From contig CAICTM010000252.1 of NCBI GenBank assembly GCA_903772945.1, positions 20,821 through 84,820 of the forward strand: DNA of 64,000 nucleotides, written 5' to 3'. The translations under genes and the position numbers were made by a program. Under the pieces are notes generated by a model. That model made no database searches. It was not told the DNA's origin and saw nothing but the letters and a program-made list of their open reading frames with translations. This stretch comes from Seminavis robusta. Its lineage: Eukaryota > Bacillariophyta > Bacillariophyceae > Naviculales > Naviculaceae. Below, one piece after another: positions 20,823 to 32,167 of this stretch (positions within the stretch are counted from its first letter, which is position 1; each line of letters starts with the position of its first letter).

Positions 20823-22574
20823 ATGAGTGGTGGTAGCGCCATTGGCCGCTTGCTGCGTTTGAGCCGGACCGTGTCTCTTCCCAGTGTCAAGCAGGGAACA
20901 ACTCTGTCCTTTCGCTCCAGAATCCCCACTGCCTTGACGATTCAGTCGGCTTGGCGAGACGATGGAGCTGTCACCTTGTTGCATTCCCTGCCTACGGGTA
21001 GCAGCAAGAAGGTGCCATTAGTGAACTTGGCTGTGGACCAAGCGGACGACCAAGTCACGTCTTTGGGAAGGACTGCGTCACATGTCTCCATCTCCCTGCA
21101 TCAACCACAACAAGATGAGAACTACTTGCCGTCTGCTCTGGACGGCAGCTTACTCGATGCCATTGACCTGAAAGTCCATGACAAGTCCAACCCTCTTGAA
21201 ATGAAAGACAAAGACGGAGTGGTCAGTCAGGTATGGGTAGAAGAAGAAGGCAATGAAAGAGCTAGTATTGTGGAGCTCACTCTAGATGTACCCGAGAAGG
21301 TCAACCTCGTCTGTGAGCTAGAACATGGAGGTTCCATCGATGTCACCAACAAGATTGAAGGTGATGTCAAACTCAAGACTGTAGGCGGTAACGTTCGTGT
21401 CAAGAAACTGAGAGGCCATTCGATACAGCTCGAGACGACGAGCCATGATGCCTACATTCATGCATCGGATCTGTTGGAGGCTCAAAAGTTAAGCATCAAT
21501 CTAAGTGGTGGAGGGAGATTCCGGTCCAAACGGATTCATGGCGAGACGGTGGATATTCAAGTAGTGGCCACACAGCAACAATCATTATCAACAGCACAAC
21601 CACCAAACAATCTACTTCATGTGTTTGAACAACTGGATGACGACGATGAAGGCTCCCTGGTGGACATTAGTTCCATGTACGTGTCGGGCACGGGTGGGGC
21701 GCACGTCACCTTGCAGGGACCACTCCAGCCGACCAAACGTGCAGTCCGCATCAAGTCCCATCACGGTCCGGTTCTTGTACAATCCTCAGGTGTGCACCGA
21801 CCATGCGACGAACACCAGCCATTGGTAGAACTGGGCAGTGTCAATGGGAGCTGCGAAGTGGCCATTCAGGACGTTGCTCCCAGTAGCAACAACAATGAAG
21901 ATCCTGACGACTGGGTTGCTTGTCGCGTGCACTACGATAGCATTTCTCCGGAATCGGTCAGTCTCATCACTACCCAATTAGGAAATGTGGGACTCACGTT
22001 TGATCGAAAGATGGAAGCGGATCTGAGGTTGTTATCCTCCAAAGACGCCACGACGCTAGCGGACATGGCAACTCGCTTGGCAGACGAAGAAGATCCAGAG
22101 CTGACGGTTGCCGGAAACAAGAGTAGTGATGGAGATCCAACTCGCATCAGCATCACACTTGTCCTTACCAAGAGTCACTCGCATGTTGTATCATCGGCAG
22201 ACCAGCAGCACCAGTTGGAGTACGTCGAAGGGTGGGTCGAAAACAAGAGCCACGAACCCGACAGTCGGTTCGAAATGAAAACACGCAGTCCGAAGGACTG
22301 GGTAAGATCCGGTTGGATGGAGCGCCAATCAAGCGCTCCAAAACTTTTCGGCCCCACAGAAGAAGAAGAAGATGGGGTCACTACTAGTGACGACAAAACG
22401 ACAATGGGTGGTGCTCGGCCCTTGATTGTGGCGGCTACCGTCGGTCAAATATCGGTGGAAACGCTGAGTTGGCTGGGGGCCATTGCTAGACGGTATGGTT
22501 TGGATGAGAAAGGTAGAGACCTTGGAAGACAGGCTACTCGGAGGGGCAGGGTGGTCCTGCCAGCGGATGAGTAA
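20823..22574 (+). CDS. FAM185A-like putative adhesin/beta-helix protein
   Basis: Single exon, 583 residues, ATG at 20823. Residues 1-45 are basic with no acidic residues (IGRLLRLSRTVSLPSVKQ...), indicating a mitochondrial presequence. Residues ~150-330 contain short repeating beta-strand turns such as GGSIDVTNKIEGDVKLKTVGG and GNVRVKKLRGH, which resemble DUF4097-type putative adhesins and the mitochondrial FAM185A proteins. Function in any organism is unclear. It is divergent from the INSIG-like gene with 443 nt between ATGs. Confidence 0.7.
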   Translation: MSGGSAIGRLLRLSRTVSLPSVKQGTTLSFRSRIPTALTIQSAWRDDGAVTLLHSLPTGSSKKVPLVNLAVDQADDQVTSLGRTASHVSISLHQPQQDENYLPSALDGSLLDAIDLKVHDKSNPLEMKDKDGVVSQVWVEEEGNERASIVELTLDVPEKVNLVCELEHGGSIDVTNKIEGDVKLKTVGGNVRVKKLRGHSIQLETTSHDAYIHASDLLEAQKLSINLSGGGRFRSKRIHGETVDIQVVATQQQSLSTAQPPNNLLHVFEQLDDDDEGSLVDISSMYVSGTGGAHVTLQGPLQPTKRAVRIKSHHGPVLVQSSGVHRPCDEHQPLVELGSVNGSCEVAIQDVAPSSNNNEDPDDWVACRVHYDSISPESVSLITTQLGNVGLTFDRKMEADLRLLSSKDATTLADMATRLADEEDPELTVAGNKSSDGDPTRISITLVLTKSHSHVVSSADQQHQLEYVEGWVENKSHEPDSRFEMKTRSPKDWVRSGWMERQSSAPKLFGPTEEEEDGVTTSDDKTTMGGARPLIVAATVGQISVETLSWLGAIARRYGLDEKGRDLGRQATRRGRVVLPADE

Positions 22575-23697
22575 ACAAAGTCATAGCCACATGTGTACAA
22601 TCAACTTGGGAGACCACTTGGATGCAGTGGTGGGTGCTTGAAATGATGAGGGAGGATTGCTAACGCGAAGCAGATGCGGAAGGAGGAAGAAAACAAAGAA
22701 TACCAACATCCCAATTGCAAGTTGCCAGGCTGAAGATTGCAAGTCGTAGTGGCTCCTGCCTCTTTGATGCTGGTGTCACATTGCCAATCCACTGGGACAG
22801 TGAAGATCTGTGGGCGGTTTGTTGAGCTGTTGTTCCCAAGAAGCGCAAAGGTCAAGCATGTCTGGTTCTAGAAGTCGAGAGCGTTTGATTCAGAATCCAT
22901 GTCTTAGCCGAGGCTTTGACAACAATAAGTGATCAGATCAGCGAATGATTCTTCTGGTCGTCTTCTTGTGGCTGCTGATGTGGATATGAGTGGTAGGAAT
23001 TTAGTTGATGATGTCTGCGGGGTACCATTGCTGTGCTGTGCCTTACGCGACGGTGGAGCAACAAGAGTAGCAAGGTTCTCGCAAGATGTCGGGACGACGG
23101 GTGATACCGTCGCAAATGCATAAACATGGATGTCAGAATAAATGTGACTTTTGATCAGCAACCAATAAGCGTCGAAGCGAGATCTTCTCTCTTCCTCCGC
23201 CCAGGAGGGCCGCACTTCCTGGCATCATGTATGTGATTGTCAAAAAGAACTATACATGGAGCCATCAACTATTTCTCTGAACAACGGGCCGGGGGCACGA
23301 CAGCGCTCATGAGGGAATGGTACTTCAAGGCATCAACACACCAATTGACAGAAACATTTGGTTCACTTTACACGTTATTAGCTGCAATTTGAAGGAAAAG
23401 AGACCCTGGTGGGGGTCCTTCCAAATATATTGACATGACCCATGATTGAGCGTTACCATGGTTGCTGCTGCACTGCTGCTGAAGGCGCACTGATTGCGGG
23501 TTGCTCTTGCTTGCTTCGTCTACTTCAGCCAGGATCGCGTGGGAATGCCGTTGGCTGCTTTGGTTTATTCTTGTACGGGCATTCATTGGGCGCAAATAAG
23601 ATGAAACACCCCTTGTTCCACTTCCTGATATCAAGCGCTCGATTGGCTCATCGCTCTGTTGATACTGGTAATAGATAATAGTCACAGGGGGTTGATT
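22575..23697. other. 1.1-kb intergenic, nothing recognised
   Basis: Lies between the 3' ends of two convergent genes. Short frames of 60-105 codons exist on both strands without ATG or family support. Confidence 0.45.
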
Positions 23698-24408
23698 TCA
23701 AGGCGTCCCTGTGGACTTGCCTGTGCCGGTACCAGTACGGCCACTGCAGGTCTTGCCCAGACCTTCTGTTGCCGATTCCTCACTACTTGTGTCTTCCCTG
23801 TCGAGCCATTCCACTCCTTCGACTCCAAAGTCTAAGAGTGCTTGCCTTGCAGATTCGGCATGGAAGACGACCTCTTCAAAGATCACAGGAAGATCCGTGT
23901 CCGTTGGGATAAGATCCATAAAGAGTGATGACCCACTATCCAAGCGCTGAGTCCTAGAATATATGGATTGGAACAGCGGCTCACTCATGGGAATGTGCAC
24001 CCCAACCTCCAAGCAAGGGTCGATGCTACTATACTTCACCTTCACCATGGCTAGCTCCCTACTGTAGTTGCTCACGTACAATTGATCAAACTCTCCCATC
24101 TTGAGCTTGACAAAGCTACCGATGCGAACTTCGCAGGTTGGCAGAGTGGAGAGAGTGCAGCAGTTGTCGGTCTGCTGGCCAGGCACTTCGGAGAAAGGCA
24201 CTTCCCACCACTCCCCAGCCCTCTCTGTTGGATCATAGCGACCATGAGCGAAATCTTTCTCGGCATAGACCGGCGACCCTCCTGGACCAGCAATGGCAAT
24301 CCTTCGAGAACTTTTCAGTTGGATCTTCAGTTGCTTGTTCTCCTGAAGCAGATCGGCTACCACTTTGTCCCGCAAGTGAGCGGCTACAAAGGGCCCCAAG
24401 TCGCTCAT
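23698..24408 (-). CDS. Diatom-type hypothetical protein (MSDLGPFVAAH family)
   Basis: Single exon, 236 residues. The open frame extends 82 codons further upstream without an ATG, so the start was placed at the Met of MSDLGPFVAAHLRDKVVADL. This opening plus a short coiled-coil (LLQENKQLKIQLKSSRR) and IAIAGPGGSPVYAEKDF is a combination I recognise only from diatom proteins of unknown function; this is recollection, not a search result. The middle contains a predicted beta-rich segment (VRIGSFVKLKMGEFDQLYVSN, truncated here), and the C-terminus is Gly/Thr-rich low complexity. No catalytic motif was seen. Confidence 0.75.
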   Translation of the reverse strand: MSDLGPFVAAHLRDKVVADLLQENKQLKIQLKSSRRIAIAGPGGSPVYAEKDFAHGRYDPTERAGEWWEVPFSEVPGQQTDNCCTLSTLPTCEVRIGSFVKLKMGEFDQLYVSNYSRELAMVKVKYSSIDPCLEVGVHIPMSEPLFQSIYSRTQRLDSGSSLFMDLIPTDTDLPVIFEEVVFHAESARQALLDFGVEGVEWLDREDTSSEESATEGLGKTCSGRTGTGTGKSTGTP

Positions 24409-26103
24409 CGATGCCGATATCCTACCGTACCGTCTAGTTTGTGCCCTCCTTAACTTTCCTATGCGACCATGCTTGGTTACACTGCTGCTCTGCTCATGTG
24501 CTTGCTGTATCGTTCGTCTGTCGCAGTATGATTGGGGGGATTGATTCGGCTCACTGACTGTCTGTTGTTGATCACAGGCGATATCCACTTGGTGTTCGTC
24601 CAAAAAATTAGGGACGCTGATGTGTTGAAAGCATCGGCATCTAAAACCACCCACGCATGTAGCTGTCTACCACGAAAGATTTTGGATCCAATCCTCCTGA
24701 CATGGAGACCATCCATTCAAGACTCCGGCCAAGAGTCGTTGGATGAACAAATAACAACGGTATTCCATGCTCGTCTGTCCTACCGTCAGAGAAATGGCAT
24801 TGGTGTAGCATCAGAATTGCCTGTTTTTGATGCTGAGCTGTCTGTCTCCTGTGTCAGGCTGATTCCGACAATAGTTGCCATCTGATGATTGACAAGAGAA
24901 AGACAAAGCTATGGGAGCATTAAAGACCGCCAATGCCGGGTGAAGTTCTGATGGATTCGACGAGCATTCTGCAAGCCGAATGAATGGTTGGATCCATGTT
25001 ATGGGACCTGGTCGAGATACCGTAGATCAGCCCGGGCCCCGCAAGGCAAGCAAAATCTGAAGAACTCTCTGACTCTGGATGGATTCTTTTGTGTTTTGAA
25101 AGGATTCTGATTGATAGCTCCTACACGTGTAGTTGCTTTAGAATAGGAACATGTCATAGCATATTTTCAAAGGTTTTTCACTCTTCTGTAGTTTGGCTGA
25201 TTGCCATACTTCTTGGTTTTGAGAAGGCAGAAAGCGAGATGTCAACTTGCTAGTAGGCAGGCATGTGCATGTGCATCACGGGCGATGTCGATGACTTTTG
25301 TTCTGACTCTTTCTCAGAACAGAAATCTGGGTGTTCCTACGGTACTGGTGTAGTACTGTTTGTAGGGCCGCCTCCAGTTAGTTGGTCCAACAACCAAAGA
25401 AGAAACCTAGATCGGGCTCCCAGGCCACTCTCGACCAAGCCCTCTAGCCACAATGCCTAACCAAAAGAGAATTAATTCAATAAAGCGTTGATCTAGGCAC
25501 CAGTGTATGGAGAACGACAAGTGGCTCGTCACAACAGATTCCTCCTGGCATCATCAAGACAAGAACATGCTGTTGCTCGTTCTGTTGTATGTTCTGCTTT
25601 GGGGTTCTGCAGAGGGTTAGTGGAAGGATTACTTACTTGCATTCCCACTCTTGAATCCTGCTAAAATGTGATTGTGATTGTGATTGTGATTCGACCAAGC
25701 CGATCAAACAAATTAAAATTGACAACTGGCAATTTGAAACCCCCTCCCAAAATGGTCCCGCCAGCCCAGCCACGAGCAAGTCTGCAAGCATTGTGACCTA
25801 AGTATTTGATTACCAGTGTGATTAGGATTTGTCCGTTGGCTGTATGCAGCATAACGATCAAAGCTTTGAAACTAAAATGTTTCGCGCGAAAGGTGCGCAG
25901 CTGGCCGTCGAAAGGGATAGATTTTCCACGTGAAAAAGTCTACCAGGATTTGTGTAGAGCTCTGGCAGCATTGTTCGGCTCCTTTCTTTGAGACTTCTTT
26001 GTCTTTTTCTCGGGTCTGCCATTGGATCTTCTCAAAAAAGACTTTGCCTGGCATATTACTATAACATTGCCTTGCTTGTTGTGGAAACTCTTTGCTGCCC
26101 ACC
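24409..26103. other. 1.7-kb gap upstream of calreticulin, no confident gene
   Basis: Frames in both orientations are short and lack family features. A GTGATT microsatellite is near 25668-25690. The ~150 nt before the calreticulin ATG are pyrimidine-rich and are presumably its promoter and 5' UTR. Confidence 0.4.
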
Positions 26104-27570
26104 ATGAAATTCTCAATTGCTGCCGTTCTGACTGCCCTTGTGGCCCCCGTGGCTGCCGAAATTTACCTCAAGGAAGACTTCAATGATGATGTGAGTCGAA
26201 TGAGATTGATTGAGAATCCACGAGAAAAAGGATTCGATTCGATGGCTGCATTGGTGCTGATGTCTACCCGACTGGACTCGTTACGATATCCACGGCATTT
26301 CTATTCCATCCTTTCGTGTTGGGATACTCAGGTTGCGGTGTGGTACTCTGTCGTCTCATTAAAATTCTCTTTCTTCATTTTTATTTTTGCAGGGCTGGAG
26401 TAAGAGGTGGACTGTTCCCAGCAAGTGGAAGGGAAAGAGCGAGATGGGAGATTGGAAGCACACTGCCGGCGAGTGGTATGGCAGTGAAGAGGATAAGGGA
26501 ATTCAAACATCCAAGGATGCCCGATTTTATGGAATTTCTGCTCCCATGGCCAAGACTTTTACCAGTGATGGGAATACTCTAGTTATCCAATACACAGTCA
26601 AGCACGAACAGGACTTGGACTGTGGCGGTGCCTACATTAAATTGCTTCCTGGCGGAGACAAGTTTGATGCTGACAACTTTGGTGGGGACACACCATATGC
26701 CGTCATGTTTGGTCCTGATGTCTGTGGAAGCTCCAACAAGAAAACCCACGTTATTCTTCACTATGAACCCAAGGAAGACAATGTTTTGATCAAGAAGGAA
26801 GTCCCCACTGAAACTGACGATTTGACCCATTTGTACACCTTCATTTTGAAGTCGGATAACACCTTTGAGGTTCGCGTGGACAACAAGTCTGTGCGGGAAG
26901 GAAAATTGCAGGATGAATTTGATCTCCTCCCACCCGAGGAAATCAAGGATCCTGATGCCAAGAAGCCCGATGACTGGGTGGATGAGGCCAAAATCGCTGA
27001 TCCCGCGGACGTCAAGCCAGAAGGCTACGACGATATTGCCGAGGAAATTCCCGATCCTGATGCAACAAAGCCTGATGATTGGGACGATGAAGACGACGGC
27101 GAGTGGGAACCACCAATGATCGACAACCCAGATTACAAGGGACCATGGAAGCCAAACATGATTGACAACCCTGACTACAAAGGAAAGTGGGTACACCCCA
27201 AGATTCCCAACCCTGACTACAAACATGATGACGATATGTACAAGGTCTGTAAGGACGGATGTACTCATGTAGGATTCGAATTGTGGCAAGTCAAGACTGG
27301 TACGCTGTTTGATGATATCATCGTCACTGACAGCATTGAGGAAGCCGAGGAGTACGCAAAAGAAACGTTCTTCAAGAAGAAGGACGCAGAGAAGGAAATG
27401 TATGATGCGGCACAGGAAGCCAAGCGAGCGGCAGAAGGAGGTGTAAGTTTTCTTGAGATTTTTAGAGCGTCTTCTTTGTTGGATTTGGTCGCTCACATTT
27501 TTCCTTTTTTCGCTTTTGCCAGGATGATGATGAGGACGAAGAGGACTTTGGAATGGGTGATGAGTTTTAA
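26104..27570 (+). CDS. CALR: Calreticulin
   Basis: Three exons, 26104-26190, 26393-27442 and 27523-27570 (introns of 202 and 80 nt, both phase 0), give 394 residues. It is an ER-lumenal Ca2+-binding lectin chaperone for glycoproteins. A signal peptide (MKFSIAAVLTALVAPVAAE) precedes the N domain (EDFNDD-GWSKRWTVPSKWKG, YTVKHEQDLDCGGAYIKLLP, VMFGPDVCG). The P domain has three type-1 repeats (DPDAKKPDDW..., DPADVKPEGYDD, DPDATKPDDWDD) and three type-2 repeats (NPDYKGPW, NPDYKGKW, NPDYKHDD), as in calreticulin rather than calnexin; no transmembrane helix follows. The tail is short, acidic and ends GDEF, not HDEL or KDEL. Confidence 0.95.
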
Positions 27571-27742
27571 GAGGCTTGCACAGAAACACAGTTGGGTTGA
27601 TGATCCAATAATTCATCTAGTTTCCTGAAAATTTATTAGAACTATCATAAAAATCAGCCTTGTGGTCATGCTAGTCTTCGACGGGTGCATTTTCCTTTAT
27701 AGGAAGCACACGTCGAGAGCTCTTCGATCGCGCCAAAACAAA

Positions 27743-30361
27743 TCAATCCTCGTGGTTGGGTGCGTGTGGTAGGCCCAGCATTCGGCAAACATCGTTGCAC
27801 TCGTGAGTTTCAAAGAATGCTTTGATTCCCTTCTCCCCTCGGTCAGTTCGACCCAGGTTGATGTTACTGTGCGACAGAGGATTGGGGCTCTTCCTTTTTC
27901 GATGGATTGCTGGGTCTGTCAGCATGAAGCAACGAGTCCCATCTGGTCGGACATGCAACACACCCTGGAGATCAACCACCATGAACTGTTGCTTGCTTTT
28001 CTCATATGTAAAGTGACTGAAGGCAGGAGGGAATAGATCCTCTGAGAGTTTGAAGGTCGTCCCAAAATTGGGGGCCATGATGCTGTCGTCCATGATCCCA
28101 TCGTCATCCTCCTCTTCTTCATCTTCACTTCCTTCTTCAATTGCACCCAGGCCGCCGCCCTGAAACGCGTTTCTCTCTACTAGACTGAAATCTGAGGACC
28201 CCTCGACAAAACTGCGGAAGGAGGCTCCATCCCAGGCGCTCGTGTCTTCTGTCTCGTACTGCCAGCCATTGTTGCTCGAAAACTTGCAGTAAGCCCCTTC
28301 CAACTTTGGCTCTACCAACAGAATAAGGTCCTTGTCACCTTCATGAAGCTCCAGCACAAGAGGTTCTAGAAATTGGATCCTTGGAAGACACTTGAGAGTG
28401 TCATGGTGTACCTCATCAAAGTGACTATACACCTCATCAAGGTTTTCGTTGAACTTCTCTGCAAAGCGCTGTGCCAAAACCTGTGTTCTCATGAACTGCC
28501 GGTGGTAATCCATTTTGCTGGTGTATGAGCCCTTCTTCTCCACGAATCGAGATTCTTTTGCAACCATGCGAGGCCCAATGAATCTGTGAGTGCAGGAAAA
28601 AGGAGTATGCATGTGAGAGGCTTCTGACATTGTGATGCTCTGTTGATGGGCATGATAAGCAATTCTCTGGACTTACCCCTGTTGTGCATCAAGCCATCGA
28701 CAATTTCGAACTAGCCGCTCTGCGCCCTCTCCACATGCTGATTTCTTCACGGCAAAGGAGAACGATGGAAGCCTCCGTGGAATCAGCTGTTTTGCACGTC
28801 GATCCTCCAGGAACTCAACACATTCATGTGATGACTGGTGATTGTGTAGGGCTTGTTGACAAGCTGGTGAGTTACAATAGAAGCATGCCTTGCAGCGACT
28901 GCAAAGCTGACCTTTGTTCGCTGTAGTGTCAATATCTCCCACAACTTGATAGCATTCCCCACAACGAGGGTCCATGATGTAGACGAAATCATCCTTCTTC
29001 GTACTCCAGCTCCAGACACGGGCAACATAGTTGGAGTTGCTTGAATTGTGATATGTGTCCCAGTTCTCATTCAGCTTCAGGTCATCAGGTGTATTGCTCC
29101 TTTCTCGTCTAATGTCTGTGCGAACAGATTGGACTTTGCCCGTGGTGATGTCAGTTATCTCAGTCTTCGTCGTCGTCATTGTTGTGATGAGGGTGGAGAC
29201 AATGTTTGCCAGACTATCCGTGTCAAGTGATGGCTTGTCAAAGGATGCCACGGCACCAAATTGCTTGGCTTCTCGGACCATGGCTTCAAGTGTCGAGAAA
29301 TCTTCCTCCTTGTCTGCCATACCAATACACGAGATCGACAATCGCCGTCCAAATTTGGAAGCAATAGTTCCCATTCTTGAGGCAAAGTCTCCATGATCAG
29401 AAGGTTTCCCATCAGAGAAGAACATCAGTGACAGTGAGCAGCTACCAAGCTTGTTGGCATCGAGAAGGAGATCTGCCATCTCCAATGCCGGCATGTAGTT
29501 CCCGTCGCCACAGGGTCGAAGCTCGGACCATTCTCGCTTGTCCACCAGATCATTGTAAAGTACCCAGTCCATTGGCTCACATTCCAAGGCGACTTCAGCA
29601 TCCTTCTTCATTAACACCACACTCACAACATCTGTACTGGAACAGGATCCTGATTCAAGCTGATGCTTGACAAAATCGCGAGCCAAAATCATCCATACTC
29701 CATCCGAGCGGCACCTTGCCCCATTCACGTCATCTCGCCGCATGGATCCTGACATATCGACCACCAACACGGAATGGCTGGTCCATTTACTCTTGGTTTC
29801 TAGCATTTCCTTTTGTACCATTGCATGTGCTTTCCTCATGGCTTCAGTCTCGTATACACTATTCTTGGCCAGCATGATTGGCTTGACACATTTCGTCCCG
29901 GAGACTTTGGATGCAATGTCTCGTGATCGAAATGAGGTGACTTCACAGCATTTGTCCGGATCATATACAAACACAACTCCACCGTAGGTGTATTTGATTC
30001 GCCCTTCTCTGGATGGCTCTTTCATACCATAGCGCCTTGCTCTTTGCAACTGAACCTTGTCGATTTTGCGTTGGACGCGGCGCTCTTGACCATGGGTGGT
30101 TGACAGCAACGATGACATTTCCGTGGCCAGAACAGCCGGAACAGCATCATGGTCGTCCTTTGTCATTCTTCTTTCTTGATCAATACCGGTAGATTGAAAG
30201 CTTGGATCAGATTGACGCATTTTATGGTCTGCCTGGAAGAATGCGCCGAAAGCGTTGCCTCTTTCAAGAGACGCAAACGAGCGGGAGATCAGCTTTCTAA
30301 CGAGCGAGAGAACAGTCCGTTTCTCCCTCAGGGTACCCGGGTAACGGTTCTCAGTATCCAT
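27743..30361 (-). CDS. vWFA-MYND-alpha-kinase protein
   Basis: Two exons, 30361-28677 and 28583-27743 (93-nt intron, phase 2), give 841 residues. Residues ~197-395 are a von Willebrand factor A domain with the metal-site motif DMSGSM (D202). Residues ~465-515 hold a MYND-like zinc finger (CSRCKACFYCNSPACQQALHNH). From ~562 the second exon is an atypical alpha-kinase: VAKES with the ATP-binding Lys, LVEPKLEGAYCKF, FSHFTYEKSKQQFMVVDLQG, LTDPAIH, and a C-terminal GRTDRGEKGIKAFFETHECN like eEF2 kinase, MHCK and Dictyostelium VwkA. The splice junction joins the zinc-finger and kinase parts in frame. Divergent from RPL23 (262 nt between ATGs). Confidence 0.88.
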
Positions 30362-30623
30362 GACTGGTTGATTTAGTCACGGTTCTTTATTTCATTCCAA
30401 TCCAATCACTCGAACGATGAATCCTGTGTACTTTACCCCTTTACTAAACCATTCGTTTCCACGCAAATGGCTCTTCTCGGCTGCTCGCTTCGTCGTCCCC
30501 TGTCAATTCATCTCTGGAAGTAAGTTGTTGGTTGTGGGGACAATGAGCAAGAGAGGGAGGTCAAAATCCGTCACTTACAGTAGAATTTGCTTGTTCTCTT
30601 TTCCATTTGCAGTTATATAGATC
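30362..30623. promoter_or_regulatory. Shared upstream region of the alpha-kinase and RPL23 genes
   Basis: Only 262 nt separate the two divergent start codons, so the promoters must overlap or be bidirectional. On the RPL23 side, 30520-30612 has intron borders (GTAAGT at 30520; pyrimidine tract and TTTGCAG ending at 30612) only 11 nt before the ATG, consistent with a 93-nt 5' UTR intron. An ATG at 30417 would be an upstream ORF if included in the transcript. Confidence 0.55.
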
Positions 30624-31055
30624 ATGAGTGAGAAAGTAAAGCGTGGTCGGGCTCTTGCCTCTGGTATCAAGCACCGAGTTTCGGCAGGTCTTCCCACCGC
30701 CGCCGTGGTCAACTGCGCGGATAACTCCGGAGCCAAGAACTTGCATATCATCGCCGTGTGCAATATTGGAGGACGATTGAATAGGTACCCCAAGGCCGGA
30801 TCTGGAGACATGGTCATGTGCTCTGTCAAGAAGGGAAAGCCCGAACTTCGTAAGAAGGTCATGCCCGCAGTGATTGTCAGACAACGCAAAGCATTCCGCA
30901 GAAAGGAAGGAGTCTTTATCCACTTTGAAGATAGTGCCGGCGTTATTGTCAACAACAAGGGAGAAATGAAGGGTTCCGGTGTGTCCGGACCCGTTGCAAA
31001 GGAATGTGCCGAGCTTTGGCCCCGTATTGCTGCCAACGCTGGTTCTATCTTGTAA
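30624..31055 (+). CDS. RPL23: 60S ribosomal protein L23 (uL14)
   Basis: Complete 143-residue protein in one coding exon. uL14 sits at the subunit interface of the cytosolic 60S subunit. The sequence matches the eukaryotic family along its whole length, for example [45 protein letters not shown] and [20 protein letters not shown]. Length is as usual for the family (about 140). Confidence 0.97.
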   Translation: MSEKVKRGRALASGIKHRVSAGLPTAAVVNCADNSGAKNLHIIAVCNIGGRLNRYPKAGSGDMVMCSVKKGKPELRKKVMPAVIVRQRKAFRRKEGVFIHFEDSAGVIVNNKGEMKGSGVSGPVAKECAELWPRIAANAGSIL

Positions 31056-32167
31056 ATTCTCTAAGGATCAACAAATACACCAAAACCGACAAACAATATC
31101 AATACTATTGCAATCCCAAACATGAAAGTGACGGCTCTACGTCTTGCTGGACATCTAGCTAGAGTTTGCCCATCTCACCAAGGGCGGGCAGATCGGCACA
31201 ACTATCCCTGTGCACGCAAATGTTGAACAACAGGCCTTTAGAGTAGCTCTTCTTATTTAGCTAATACTTCACTGTCACTGCAGCTAGATAGCTGGTCTGT
31301 CACTCAAATTGCAAATAGGGCTGCAGTCATGTAGCATGTACAAATAATCAGACGTCCTTCTATCTATGAGACTTGTGTCCAGCACCCAAGTTGCTTTCTC
31401 TGCGCTTTCCGGGGCTTCCACAACGCAGAGAACCGTTTCTCTTCTCATGATACGTCTCGGTCTTCGCAGTCATAGTAGCTCCACCCCGAGCTTGTAGCCT
31501 CGCATAGCAACAATGTATCAGATCTAGTACTGAAGTACTGTACCTAATCCTAGCTAGATGGCAATGGGGCTCTGCGCGGCTCTGCCTTCGGGCATTCCAG
31601 TGTTCTTGCAAGTCAACAACAACAACCTAAAACAGGCCAAGGCGTTCAAAAAAGGTCTTCGGTCTCACAGACTGGATTAACTAGCCTCCCATCTGCACAC
31701 AATCCCTACCAAGGACACACACGAACACGAAGCACAGCCGGTTCCTACCAAACCCTACTTCACGCCCGACAAAGACGACAGGGGCTCGCTCTGCACCTTG
31801 CCCGGAACAACACCCCGGCAGAAAGGGCATCTAGTTTTTTGTTAGCAATGGCTACATCTCTCAAAACATGAATCTTAGTTCGAACTCATTCCTTTTTCGT
31901 ATCCTTTCATTGGCTTTAGTTGGTAAAGGCGGCTTATCGATCGTTCTTCAGGGCGGCAACTTCCTTCGGTCGGTCGACGGGTCAGCTATTTCTCTACAGG
32001 ATGCCATGATCGTTCTTCTGACCTTCGAATCTGATGGTCGCTCCGTTGCACGGGCCTCAAACCTGTTTACATCACGTCGAGCAAACGACATCTAACCAAA
32101 TCTACTACTAGACGCCGACTTCGCCTCCTCTTCTTGGCACAGAGAGATTGCACCAAGCCTGGCAGCC
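31056..32167. other. 1.1-kb intergenic, nothing recognised
   Basis: Between convergent RPL23 and ABCE1. I looked for tRNA and snRNA signatures and found none that I could support. Short TAGC/CTAG runs occur at 31150 and 31280. Confidence 0.45.

Noticed and set aside
26579-27616. 345-codon frame antisense to calreticulin
   Set aside because: Shadow of the calreticulin coding strand; the Val/Phe/Ile-rich translation reflects the acidic repeat codons.
31360-32100. Possible snRNA or tRNA between RPL23 and ABCE1
   Set aside because: No A/B box pair, no U-RNA core and no box C/D arrangement that holds together.
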